Source: Alistipes sp. (GTDB lineage Bacteria > Bacteroidota > Bacteroidia > Bacteroidales > Rikenellaceae). Taken from it: DNA of 33,818 nt. The notes under the pieces were generated by a model. That model did not search any database, was not told the origin of the DNA, and saw nothing but the letters and a program-made list of their open reading frames with translations. Positions 25,507 to 33,263 of this stretch are shown here, one piece after another (position 1 is the stretch's first letter; each line of letters starts with the position of its first letter). Position numbers and translations under genes: made by a program. The stretch spans positions 1 through 33,818 of the forward strand of contig JAGBXR010000045.1 in assembly GCA_017629145.1 (NCBI GenBank). Reading direction: 5' to 3'.

Positions 25507-26202
25507 CTATCGTTTCTCGACATCTATGAGCCACATCTCGTAGTAGAGCATCGTGTTGGGCTTGATGTTGAGCGTGTCGCAACCCTCGGCACCGAAGGCG
25601 AGCTGCGATGGCAACCAAGCTTCGATATGTCCGCCCTCGCCAATCAGGCGTGTAGCCTCCTGAAGACCCTTGACCATAGAGCCAAAGCCTAAACGTAGTG
25701 TGTCGGCACGATAGTATGTGGTGTCGACAACCTCGCCAGCGGGGTTGAGTATGCGGTAGCGGATGTGCAGCGTATCGCGGTTGTTGCGCGCACTCTTCTT
25801 GGGGTTACCCAGCTCCGTAACCTTGTACGTTAGGCCCGAGTGTGTAGCCACAAACTTGCGATCCTGCTTGCGCAAATCCTCGAGGAAGCGATTCTCGTAG
25901 GCCTTGATACGCTCGTAGTTGTCGTAGTTGAGATATTTCAGAAAGGCCATACGTGCCTCCTCGGCGTTGAGCTTCGCCTCGCCACGATATGCATCGCGCA
26001 AACCCTCGCATAGCACATCGACGTTGAGCATCGAATCGATGCCGAGCATATTCAGACCTATGTTCATACCCATAACGTAGGACATAGAATCGGCACTCGT
26101 CTGCATTGTGGGTGCTACGTCTACGGGTGCGCTGTTGCGTGCACCGCAAGCTACGGCTATAGCCGCAACGATGACTATAAATGCTTTAAACAGATGTTTC
26201 AT
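25507..26202 (-). CDS. FKBP-type peptidyl-prolyl isomerase lipoprotein
   Basis: 231 residues. The lipoprotein signal ends VAVAC (Cys19). Like its neighbour it has SYVMGMNIGLN and a helical N-terminal region, then a compact FKBP_C domain (about 140-228). That domain shows DTLHIRYRILNPAGEVVDTTY, GSMVKGLQEATRLIGEGG and AWLPSQLAFGAEG. It lacks the insertion seen in the downstream paralogue. It lies 11 bases downstream of nhaA and 53 bases upstream of the second FKBP gene, so the three are one transcription unit. Confidence 0.85.
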   Translation of the reverse strand: MKHLFKAFIVIVAAIAVACGARNSAPVDVAPTMQTSADSMSYVMGMNIGLNMLGIDSMLNVDVLCEGLRDAYRGEAKLNAEEARMAFLKYLNYDNYERIKAYENRFLEDLRKQDRKFVATHSGLTYKVTELGNPKKSARNNRDTLHIRYRILNPAGEVVDTTYYRADTLRLGFGSMVKGLQEATRLIGEGGHIEAWLPSQLAFGAEGCDTLNIKPNTMLYYEMWLIDVEKR

Positions 26203-26213
26203 TTTGTAGTTAG

Positions 26214-27620
26214 TTATTTTTTCTCGCGTTTAGCCTCCATAATGATGAGCAACGAGCCGAGAATAGCGGCTGTGGTAGATGCTATAAGGATTGCTATCTT
26301 ACCCTTGCTGATAGCCACAAGGTTGCACGCTGCAGTCTCGGCACATACTATGTCGGTGTCGGTGCAGAATGCGAGGTTGTCGACAAAGATAGACATCGTG
26401 AAGCCTATACCGCCGAGGCAAGCTACAGCAATGAGCATCTTCCACGTTGCACCCGTAGGCTTGTCGGCAAGGCCAAGCTTCACAGCAAGGTAGCTGAACA
26501 GCGCGATGCCCACAGGCTTACCGAGGACAAGACCGAAGAAGATACCCATACCTATCGAGCCAGCCACCTCGCTATACTCGAAGATGTTGAAGTAGGCAAG
26601 TGAGTCGATGCGTACACCAGCATTTGCAAGCGCAAAGATGGGCATAATCACAAAGTTGACGTATGGCATAAGCAGATGCTCCATACGGTGGCTCATACCC
26701 TCGGCACCGTTCGAAATCTGTCTCATACGGCGGATGTAGTAGAGGCGAGTCTCCTCGGCCTCCTCCTTATTTTCGATGTTGGCAGCATTTGCGATGCCCT
26801 TCTCGAGCATATCGGCCTTGTGCAGATAGTACGACAGGCTATATCGGGGTTTTGTAGGGATGAGCATAGCCATCGCCACACCCGAGATCGTGGCGTGCAC
26901 ACCCGAGTAGTAGAACAATATCCACACTACGCAGGCTGGAATGAGGTAGTACAACATACGGAATTCGCCTAACTTGCGCATAAAGTATATGCCGACCATA
27001 ATTGCAAGGGCGATGCCCAGTAGCAGCAAGTTTGGTGTCTCGCCGTAGAACATAGCGATGACGAATATCGCGCCGAGGTCATCGGCAACAGCTAATGCCG
27101 TGAGGAAAACCTTCAGCGATATAGGCACACGGTTGCCTAAAAGCGACATAATGCCTATGGCGAAGGCGATATCGGTAGCCGTGGGGATACCCCAGCCGTT
27201 CGACACCTCGGTGCTGTGGTTCAGCGAGATGAAGATAAGCGCAGGGAGAAGCATACCGCCTAACGCAGCGAATATCGGGAGTATAGCCTTCTTGGGCGTA
27301 GATAGCTGGCCGTGCGATATCTCGCGACGAATCTCAAGACCTACGGTGAAGAAGAAGATCACCATAAGGCCGTCGTTGATGAACTTCTCGAGGGTCATCT
27401 TGTTGGGGAAGAGCTCGCCGTCAACCCACAAACCGAGCTCCATATGTAGCAGATGGTGATATAGCTCTGCTGTGGCAGGTAGGTTAGCAAGGAGCATCGC
27501 TATAATCACACAGACGACGAGTACGATGCCTCCAGCCCAAGGTGCTTGCAGGAAGTTCTGTCCTCGCTGCGAGAGGATGTGGCTGCGCTTTATAAAGCCA
27601 AACTTGTTAAATAGTGACAT
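26214..27620 (-). CDS. nhaA: Na+/H+ antiporter NhaA
   Basis: 468 residues (E. coli NhaA has 388). The core is clear: FFFTVGLEIRREISHGQL, GIPTATDIAFAIGIMSLLG with Asp150, and ALAVADDLGAI with Asp180-Asp181, the same 30-residue spacing as E. coli Asp133/Asp163/Asp164. It exports Na+ for H+ across the inner membrane. The extra length is mostly a charged cytosolic loop (about 275-325, rich in Glu and Arg: ANIENKEEAEETRLYYIRRM) plus a longer tail. It lies 35 bases downstream of the ureohydrolase gene and 11 bases upstream of the FKBP gene on the same strand. Confidence 0.95.
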   Translation of the reverse strand: MSLFNKFGFIKRSHILSQRGQNFLQAPWAGGIVLVVCVIIAMLLANLPATAELYHHLLHMELGLWVDGELFPNKMTLEKFINDGLMVIFFFTVGLEIRREISHGQLSTPKKAILPIFAALGGMLLPALIFISLNHSTEVSNGWGIPTATDIAFAIGIMSLLGNRVPISLKVFLTALAVADDLGAIFVIAMFYGETPNLLLLGIALAIMVGIYFMRKLGEFRMLYYLIPACVVWILFYYSGVHATISGVAMAMLIPTKPRYSLSYYLHKADMLEKGIANAANIENKEEAEETRLYYIRRMRQISNGAEGMSHRMEHLLMPYVNFVIMPIFALANAGVRIDSLAYFNIFEYSEVAGSIGMGIFFGLVLGKPVGIALFSYLAVKLGLADKPTGATWKMLIAVACLGGIGFTMSIFVDNLAFCTDTDIVCAETAACNLVAISKGKIAILIASTTAAILGSLLIIMEAKREKK

Positions 27621-27655
27621 TCTCTTTGGTCGTTAAGGGTTAGTTATGTTTAATG

Positions 27656-28714
27656 CTATAGGATATCCTCCGCCTCGCAGTTGCGCAGAGCTATGCTGCA
27701 CATCTTGAAGAGCAGTCGCGCAGCGATTGCGGCATCGGTCTTATCCTCCATATCGGGGACAACCTCCGTGAGGTCGAAGCCCACAATCTTGCGTCCCGAC
27801 GACGCTATGCGGCTCATAAGATATACCACCTCGGGGAAGCGCATACCGCCTGGCACGAGCGTGCCTGTATGTGGTGAGCACTCGATAGTTAGTCCGTCGA
27901 TATCGAGCGAGAGGTATACATTCTGTGGAAGCTCGGCGATAATCTCGTCGCACACCTTGCTCCACGCCACACCCTCGAAGTGTTGCGACCATAGGTACTG
28001 ACCCGTGAATAGCTTCACTCGCTCATCCCTCTCGCTACGCTCCCACTCGGCTGGCGAGAATTCGCGCACGCCTACCGATACGAGCCTCTTCACCTGCGTG
28101 ATGTCGTTGAGCACGTTGTGCATAATCGAGCTGTGTGAGTGCGTAAAGCCGTGGTGGCTCTCGCGCAGGTCGCAGTGCGAGTCGATGTGCAACACACCAA
28201 TCTCGGAGTAGTGCTCACCAGCAGCACGTATCACGCCATAGGCCGTAGACTGGTCGCCACCGACGAGTCCTACAATCTTACCCTGCGCAAACCACTTGAT
28301 AGCCTCGTTGTAGATTGTGGCGTTGACAGCCTCCGAGCCCTCATTCACGCGACGCAGACGGCGCTCGTGCATCATATTGTTGAGAATCGATACACCGAAC
28401 TCCTCGCCAGCCTTCACTACACGCTCGGCATCGCTACGCAGACGGTGCGACAAATCCTGTATCGAGTAGTCGATGGGCAGTGTTGCGATACCCTTGCGCC
28501 ACGCTCCGGGTGACATAGGCTCGTGGAGGTCGATGTTGCGCGAAGCCTCGATGATAGCATCGGGGGCAAACGAACTACCAGCACGCATCGATACGGTGAT
28601 ATCCCACGGTGCCGAGATTAGCACAAGTGCAGCCTCCTCGGGCGAGCAGGGCATACCAAAATAGTTGCCGTTATCGGGAACCATACCATTGGGGTCAAAC
28701 TCGATATTATTCAT
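27656..28714 (-). CDS. Agmatinase/arginase-family ureohydrolase with GGDQ in place of GGDH
   Basis: 352 residues. Metal ligands are visible: HIDSHCD (Asp178, His180, Asp182) and SLDIDGL (Asp271, Asp273), plus SPHTGTLVPGG and FDLTEVVP. The usual first ligand in GGDH is Gln155 (GGDQSTAYG), so one Mn-site is altered. The family hydrolyses guanidino compounds to urea; agmatine would be the default guess, but the altered site makes the substrate and even the activity uncertain. The frame is open to 28855, but ATG 28714 (MNNIEFDPNG) is the family-like start and leaves room for the divergent promoters. It heads the minus-strand operon into nhaA and the FKBP genes. Confidence 0.85.
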   Translation of the reverse strand: MNNIEFDPNGMVPDNGNYFGMPCSPEEAALVLISAPWDITVSMRAGSSFAPDAIIEASRNIDLHEPMSPGAWRKGIATLPIDYSIQDLSHRLRSDAERVVKAGEEFGVSILNNMMHERRLRRVNEGSEAVNATIYNEAIKWFAQGKIVGLVGGDQSTAYGVIRAAGEHYSEIGVLHIDSHCDLRESHHGFTHSHSSIMHNVLNDITQVKRLVSVGVREFSPAEWERSERDERVKLFTGQYLWSQHFEGVAWSKVCDEIIAELPQNVYLSLDIDGLTIECSPHTGTLVPGGMRFPEVVYLMSRIASSGRKIVGFDLTEVVPDMEDKTDAAIAARLLFKMCSIALRNCEAEDIL

Positions 28715-28751
28715 CTCTCGTAACTTATTTTGTGAGCACAAAAATAACATA

Positions 28752-28790
28752 CAAAGATAGTAACTTTTTTGAGAAAAAACACTATCTTTG
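28752..28790. promoter_or_regulatory. Divergent promoters arranged as an inverted repeat
   Basis: A minus-strand -7 box TATCTTTG (28759-28752) serves the ureohydrolase operon and a plus-strand TATCTTTG (28783-28790) serves pdxB. Both lie in a perfect 10-bp inverted repeat (28752-28761 with 28781-28790) separated by 19 bases. No TTTG -33 box was seen for either, so the shared symmetry may matter. Confidence 0.5.
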
Positions 28791-28829
28791 TTTACTTTTA
28801 TATGGTAATATCTAATTTTGAGCCAAGAT

Positions 28830-29828
28830 ATGAGAATTATTATCGATCGTGACATACCCTTTATCGAGGGTCTCTTCGAGCCTTATGCCGAGGTTGTATA
28901 CCTCGCTGGTGGCGATATCGACCGTGCAGCCGTTGCCGACTGCGATGCACTTGTGGTGCGCACACGTACGCGCTGCGATGAGAAGCTGCTCGAGGGTTCA
29001 AGTGTGAGGTTTATCGCTACGGCAACCATCGGCACCGACCATATCGATACGGCCTACTGCCTTAAGCGCGGTATTATCGTGGCAAATGCCGCAGGATGCA
29101 ATGCTCGTGGCGTGTTGCAGTGGGTGGCTGCCGTGCTGCGCCATATCACCATTCGTCGCGGTTGTAGTCCCGAGGCGCTGAAGCTCGGCGTTGTAGGTGT
29201 GGGTAACGTAGGCTCGCTCGTTGCGCACTATGCCGAGGCGTGGGGTTTCGAGGTTTTGAAATGCGACCCTCCACGCGCACGACGTGAGGAGGATGGTGAC
29301 TTTAGAGAGTATGAGGAGTTGCTCCGCGAGTGCGACATTCTCACATTCCACACGCCGCTGGATGCCACCACGCGCCATATGCTCTCCGCACGCGAGATAG
29401 CTATGCTAAAGCCTAATGCGGTGATTATTAACGCATCGCGTGGCGAGGTTGTCGACAATCGTACTGTAGCTCGTAGTGGCCACGACTACTACTTCGATGT
29501 GTGGGAGGGTGAGCCCAATATGCCTAAAGATATTCTCGAGGGAGCGCAGCTCGCTACGCCACATATCGCTGGCTACTCGCGTCAGGGCAAGGCCAATGCT
29601 ACGGCGATGGTTGTTCGCGCTCTTGCGTCGATGTTTGGCTTCCGCTTGGGAGGTTGGTATCCCGAAGGTGTCTCTCCGACCACTCCGCGCGAGATAGGGT
29701 GGGAGGAGCTATCTTCGACCATCGGTAAGTTCTTCGATATCGAGGCCGAGAGTGCCACGTTGAAGGCTTCGCCCGAGGCTTTCGAACTCCTCCGCAACAG
29801 CTACCGCTACCGCGAAGAATACTTTTAA
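28830..29828 (+). CDS. pdxB: 4-phosphoerythronate dehydrogenase (PdxB), short form
   Basis: 332 residues (E. coli PdxB about 378) in the D-2-hydroxyacid dehydrogenase fold. The N-terminus MRIIIDRDIPFIEGLFEPYA and the following GTDHIDTAYCLKRGI and NAAGCNARGVLQW are PdxB-typical. The NAD loop is GVVGVGNVGSLV. Catalytic Arg204 lies in NASRGEVVDN, Glu in DVWEGEPN, and His in TPHIAGYSRQGKA. It catalyses the second step of the DXP-independent vitamin B6 pathway. The C-terminal dimerisation part is shorter than in E. coli. ATG 28830 is preferred over an in-frame TTG at 28818. Its TAA overlaps the left end of copy 2 of the 127-bp element. Confidence 0.92.
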   Translation: MRIIIDRDIPFIEGLFEPYAEVVYLAGGDIDRAAVADCDALVVRTRTRCDEKLLEGSSVRFIATATIGTDHIDTAYCLKRGIIVANAAGCNARGVLQWVAAVLRHITIRRGCSPEALKLGVVGVGNVGSLVAHYAEAWGFEVLKCDPPRARREEDGDFREYEELLRECDILTFHTPLDATTRHMLSAREIAMLKPNAVIINASRGEVVDNRTVARSGHDYYFDVWEGEPNMPKDILEGAQLATPHIAGYSRQGKANATAMVVRALASMFGFRLGGWYPEGVSPTTPREIGWEELSSTIGKFFDIEAESATLKASPEAFELLRNSYRYREEYF

Positions 29829-29953
29829 TTTGTTGTGATAGTGGCGCTCCTTCGCCACCTCAATCCAAAGAGCGAATGGGAAATACCTCAAGTATGTCCC
29901 ATCCGCTCTTTCTCTTTATCGGCGGCAAATTAGCGGCACTCTGACAACAAATT
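29827..29953 (+). repeat. 127-bp hairpin element, copy 2
   Basis: Same length as copy 1 (20472-20598) with only three base differences. Perfect terminal inverted repeats AATTTGTTGT / ACAACAAATT. Including one more base on each side the ends read TAATTTGTTG..CAACAAATTA, which would fit a TA target duplication. It starts inside the TAA of pdxB, exactly as copy 1 does in der. The predicted long hairpin may serve as the pdxB terminator. Confidence 0.8.
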
Positions 29954-30180
29954 AGGGTGTGCAGGGCAGTAGGGTGATGAATTAGGGAGTTTAGGGAGTT
30001 TAGGGAGTTTAGGGAAATTAAGGAAGTTAGGGAAGTTAGGGAGATTAAGGAGCGGAGTGCGTTCCAAAGGCGCGCAAGCCCTCCTTAAATTCCTTAAATT
30101 CCCTAAATTCCTTTAGCCTCCATCCAAAGGCGCGCAAGCCCTCCTTAAATTCCTTAAACTCCTTAAATTCCCTTAGCCTC
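29954..30180. repeat. TTAGGG-like tract and two inverted GCGCGC-core units (left flank of BspA gene)
   Basis: After the 127-bp element, degenerate GGGAGTTTA / GGGAAGTTA runs continue to about 30050. Then two ~60-bp units follow, each containing CCAAAGGCGCGCAAGCCCTCC and AAATTCCTTAAAnTCC arms (cores at 30070 and 30130). They end directly at the BspA stop codon. Bases 30037-30080 form the left arm of the 44-bp inverted repeat with 33117-33160. I see no gene in this gap. Confidence 0.7.
30037..30080 (+). repeat. Left arm of a 44-bp inverted repeat bracketing the BspA gene
   Basis: This segment is the reverse complement of 33117-33160 with a single mismatch in 44 bases. The segment includes GATTAAGGAGCGGAGTGC followed by the GCGCGC core. 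The bracketed segment contains one gene only, the 880-residue BspA-like lipoprotein. Confidence 0.8.
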
Positions 30181-32823
30181 TTACTCCACAACCTCTTCAT
30201 TATAGAAATCGTAGCCGACAATCTCATACTCGCTCCAATACTCTGCCGACTTGTATGCCTCGACAGACTCCGCAAGGACATATACCCTGCGACCCGAGGC
30301 GTTGTCGTCAAATACATAACTTCCGCCCAAGCTTGGAGGCGTGGTAGCTTTGCAATAGATATTAAGCAGGCTGATACAATCCTCGAATGCCGAATCTCCA
30401 ATTGAGTTTACACTCTCTGGGATAGTGACGCTTGTAAGGCGCTCACAATAGCGGAATGCTCCATCTTCAATCGATGTTACACTGTTGGGAATCTTTACAT
30501 ATGCGAGGTTGTAGCAAGAGAAGAATGCATACTCTCCAATCGACATTACACCGTAGGGAATAGTGATGGATGTCAGACTCCAGCATTCGCGGAATGCGTA
30601 GTTCTCAATCTCGATTACATAATTGGGTATCGAGATATTTGTGAGTTTGTAGCAATAGGCGAATGTTGCATAACTGATTGTTGTTAAGTACTTTCCGAGA
30701 GTTACGCTTGTGAGATTGTCGCAAGATGAGAATACCTCATCTCCCATTGTTATTACACCGTCGGGGATTGTGATACTCGTTAGGCTATCGCAATTGTAGA
30801 ATGCTCTCTCTCCAATTGTCCATAGCTCATTGTCAAACGTAATAGTACCCTCGCCCGTTGTGCTGTCCCACTCGTGTGACAGAATATCCGCACCGAAATC
30901 ATCGAACGTCCAATCTTTTGTTACCTTCTCGGTTGCCGTGTAGCAAATCTTTTGATTTGAATTAGCCACTACAGAGCCTGTCTCGAAGTCATAGCTGATA
31001 ATAGCATCGGCATACTCGCTCCAATACTCTGCCGACTTGTATGCCTCGATAGACTCAGATGGGACAAAGAACTTGCGACTTGAGGCGTTGTTATCAAATA
31101 CACCATAATAGCTATTAGCCAAACTTGGAGGAGTTGTCGCCTTGCAATATATGCTTGTAAGGTTATTGCAATCCTCGAAAGCAAGCACTCCAATCGTTGT
31201 TATGCTCTCTCCAATAGTTGCGCTCGTAAGGCTCGAGCAAACTCTGAATGCCTCGTCTCCAATCGTAGTTACGCCATTGCCAATAGTTGCGCTCGTAAGT
31301 CCAGAACAACTATAGAATGCATAGTCTCCGATTGTTATTACGCTATCTGGTACGATTATGCTTGGAAGGCTGCCGCAAGCGTAGAATGCACCAGCACCAA
31401 CCGCCTTAACAGAACAAGGGATGGTTATGTTATTAAGGCTACCGCAATTAGAGAAAGCGTAGTCTCCGATCGTTGTTATGCCATCGTGCATAGATACGCT
31501 TGTAATTTCGTAGCAGTCTCGGAATGCAGCCTCTCCAATTGCCGTTACGCTATCCGAAATAGTGTACTCTGTGAGTCCAGCAGGAGCAAACGAAATTAGC
31601 GTGTTATCGATAATTAGGCATCTACCATCCTCTGACGCAAATTTGCCTTTAAATTCAGCAAGGCTGTTGCAATGGGTGAATGCCGCAGGTTTAATTGTGG
31701 TTACGCTATCAGGGATAGTAACGCTTGTAAGGCTGATGCATTGGTAGAATGCTTCACAACCAATTGTCGTTACGCTATCAGGGAAAGTTATGCTCGTTAG
31801 GCTCTCGCAATTCGAGAATGCATAGTTGCCAATAAGGAAGAGCTCATTGTCAAACGTAATAATGCCCTCGCCCGTTGTGCTGTCCCACTCGTGTGACAGA
31901 ATATCCGCACCGAAATAGTCGAATGTCCAATCTTTTGTTACCTTCTCGGTTGCTGTGTAACGAATGACGTTGTTTACAAGGAGTCTGTCTGCCTCGAACT
32001 CCGCAACCGCCATAGGCTGTATATGGTTACGCTCGAGGGTAATAGCCGCATCGGTAGATAGAGTCATCCTCAGCTCCTCGCTATCTTTAATCTCAACCGT
32101 AATACCCTGCTCAAATGTTTGAGGAGGTACGGCAATATAGAACGATGTAGACTCCGCGCCAAGCACGACACCCTCGCCGCAGTCGAGCATTACCTCGTTG
32201 CTCATTGTCGATGTTAGTGTTGCCGTAGCATCTGACGAGTCGATAAGGAGTGCGCCAGCAACCATCTCGTCGTTATTACCGCGCAGAGTGATGCTCTGCA
32301 CCTTCTCGCCACTGCCCGTAAGTTGTAGCTTAAACCAGCCGCACGCGCTCTTGAGCGATATATGGCCAGAGTCGCCCGACGATACCATAATATTGGCGTT
32401 CGCGCCGTAGCTCGCCTGCTTGTAGCTCTGCACAGCAGGCAGCGTAGCCAAAATGGTGTATGTCTCGGGGTTGAATAGATAGTCGGTGTTGTATGGGTAG
32501 ATAGCCACTACGCGCGTTGTCTCTACAGTAGCAGTGCCAGCATCGATGCAGTGAAGTATGCCTACGCTCTCGCCATCCTCGCCTTGATACTGCCACCTCT
32601 GATTAGCATCCGAACGGTAGAATACCGATACCTCATCGCCCTTATTCCATACGCACTTTTGTGCCTCATTTAGTTGAATACGAGTCTCGGTGTCGTTATT
32701 TTCGAAACCAATGGTGAGTGTGTCGGAGCTATACTCGCGTTTTGCTGTTAGCTCCTCCACGTCGTTGTGTGTACACGCCACAAAAGCAATCGTGGCGAGA
32801 AGTAGTGTAAATAGTTGTTTCAT
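30181..32823 (-). CDS. BspA-like LRR lipoprotein with fimbrillin-like N-terminal domain
   Basis: 880 residues. The lipoprotein signal ends AFVAC (Cys17). About residues 30-280 look like a fimbrillin/Mfa-like domain (IGFENNDTETRIQLNE.., VAIYPYNTDY, LKSACGWFKLQLTG). Two homologous blocks follow, each opening with YTATEKVTKDWTFDxFGADI (at about 286 and 624) and then LRR_5 repeats of the IGxxAFxxCxxLTSITIPDSV type. Each block closes with VEAYKSAEYWSEY. The protein is probably anchored on the cell surface and binds a host or bacterial ligand, but the ligand is unknown. The gene is monocistronic, with a -7 box at 32883-32890, and is bracketed by inverted repeat arrays. Its ending is similar to the BspA gene at the window start, so the two are paralogues. 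Confidence 0.88.
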   Translation of the reverse strand: MKQLFTLLLATIAFVACTHNDVEELTAKREYSSDTLTIGFENNDTETRIQLNEAQKCVWNKGDEVSVFYRSDANQRWQYQGEDGESVGILHCIDAGTATVETTRVVAIYPYNTDYLFNPETYTILATLPAVQSYKQASYGANANIMVSSGDSGHISLKSACGWFKLQLTGSGEKVQSITLRGNNDEMVAGALLIDSSDATATLTSTMSNEVMLDCGEGVVLGAESTSFYIAVPPQTFEQGITVEIKDSEELRMTLSTDAAITLERNHIQPMAVAEFEADRLLVNNVIRYTATEKVTKDWTFDYFGADILSHEWDSTTGEGIITFDNELFLIGNYAFSNCESLTSITFPDSVTTIGCEAFYQCISLTSVTIPDSVTTIKPAAFTHCNSLAEFKGKFASEDGRCLIIDNTLISFAPAGLTEYTISDSVTAIGEAAFRDCYEITSVSMHDGITTIGDYAFSNCGSLNNITIPCSVKAVGAGAFYACGSLPSIIVPDSVITIGDYAFYSCSGLTSATIGNGVTTIGDEAFRVCSSLTSATIGESITTIGVLAFEDCNNLTSIYCKATTPPSLANSYYGVFDNNASSRKFFVPSESIEAYKSAEYWSEYADAIISYDFETGSVVANSNQKICYTATEKVTKDWTFDDFGADILSHEWDSTTGEGTITFDNELWTIGERAFYNCDSLTSITIPDGVITMGDEVFSSCDNLTSVTLGKYLTTISYATFAYCYKLTNISIPNYVIEIENYAFRECWSLTSITIPYGVMSIGEYAFFSCYNLAYVKIPNSVTSIEDGAFRYCERLTSVTIPESVNSIGDSAFEDCISLLNIYCKATTPPSLGGSYVFDDNASGRRVYVLAESVEAYKSAEYWSEYEIVGYDFYNEEVVE
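30824..30942 (-). repeat. Internal duplication of the BspA module, copy B
   Basis: 119 bases nearly identical (about six differences) to 31841-31959, in the same frame of the BspA gene. It encodes the YTATEKVTKDWTF.. to FDNEL module that opens each LRR block. The spacing between copies is 1017 bases. Confidence 0.8.
31841..31959 (-). repeat. Internal duplication of the BspA module, copy A
   Basis: Partner of 30824-30942. The high nucleotide identity, including silent sites, shows recent duplication or conversion within one gene. Confidence 0.8.
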
Positions 32824-32869
32824 ATAACTTTATATAATTATATAATCGTTATTACAAATAATTTCTCGT

Positions 32870-32901
32870 CAAAAATAACATACAAAGATAGTAACTTTTT
32901 T
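32870..32901 (-). promoter_or_regulatory. BspA promoter identical over 32 bases to the ureohydrolase promoter
   Basis: The minus strand has TATCTTTG at 32890-32883, 60 bases before the BspA start. The whole segment 32870-32901 is identical to 28739-28770 upstream of the ureohydrolase gene, far more than the 8-base consensus requires. Confidence 0.55.
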
Positions 32902-32904
32902 TGG

Positions 32905-33185
32905 AATGCTAAAGGAGTTTAAAGAGTTTAAGGAATTTAGGGAGGGCTTGCGCGCATTTGGGATGGGGGCTAAAGGAATTTCGGGAATTTAAGGAATTTA
33001 AGGGTGGCTGGCGCGCATTTAGATGGAGGCTAAGGGAATTTAAGGAATTTAGGGAGGGCTTGCGCGCCTGTGGATGGGGGCTAAAGGAATTTAGGGAATT
33101 TAAGGAATTTAAGGGTGGCTTGCGCGCCTTTGGAAAGCACTCCGCTCCTTAATCTCCCTAAACTCCCTTAGCCTCCATCTCCCTA
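32905..33185. repeat. GCGCGC-core repeat array (right flank of BspA gene)
   Basis: Four ~51-61-bp units (cores at 32950, 33011, 33062 and 33122) carry the pattern AGGG(A/T)GGCTTGCGCGC, then a GGATGGGGGCTAAAGGAATTT-like stretch and GGAATTTAA repeats. The strand bias is inverted relative to the left flank at 29954-30180. Bases 33117-33160 are the right arm of the 44-bp inverted repeat. A 65-codon open frame runs through it, but it reads only the repeats (KEFREFKEFK..LRAFG) and is not called a gene. Confidence 0.7.
33117..33160 (-). repeat. Right arm of the 44-bp inverted repeat
   Basis: Reverse complement of 30037-30080 with one mismatch; includes GCACTCCGCTCCTTAATC. Confidence 0.8.
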
Positions 33186-33263
33186 ATGCGATGCGACAGC
33201 TGTGATGTACACTAAATTGTCGTGTTATTCCTTTTAGCCGTTCAGAAAGAGAAAAAAGAGCGC
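33186..33263. other. Short spacer between two repeat arrays
   Basis: About 78 bases of mixed sequence with no gene, promoter box or repeat that I can recognise. It contains an A-rich stretch (GAAAAAAGAGCGC) just before the tandem array. Confidence 0.5.

Noticed and set aside
25454-25618. Longer N-terminus for the FKBP lipoprotein
   Set aside because: It would overlap the neighbouring FKBP coding region and bury the lipoprotein signal peptide.
32958-33152. 65-codon open frame (LKEFREFKEFK.. LRAFGKHSAP) in the right repeat array, and a similar minus-strand frame at 30045-30401
   Set aside because: Both merely translate the non-coding repeat family; the second overlaps the BspA 3' end. The shared peptide follows from shared DNA repeats. 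No promoter was seen.
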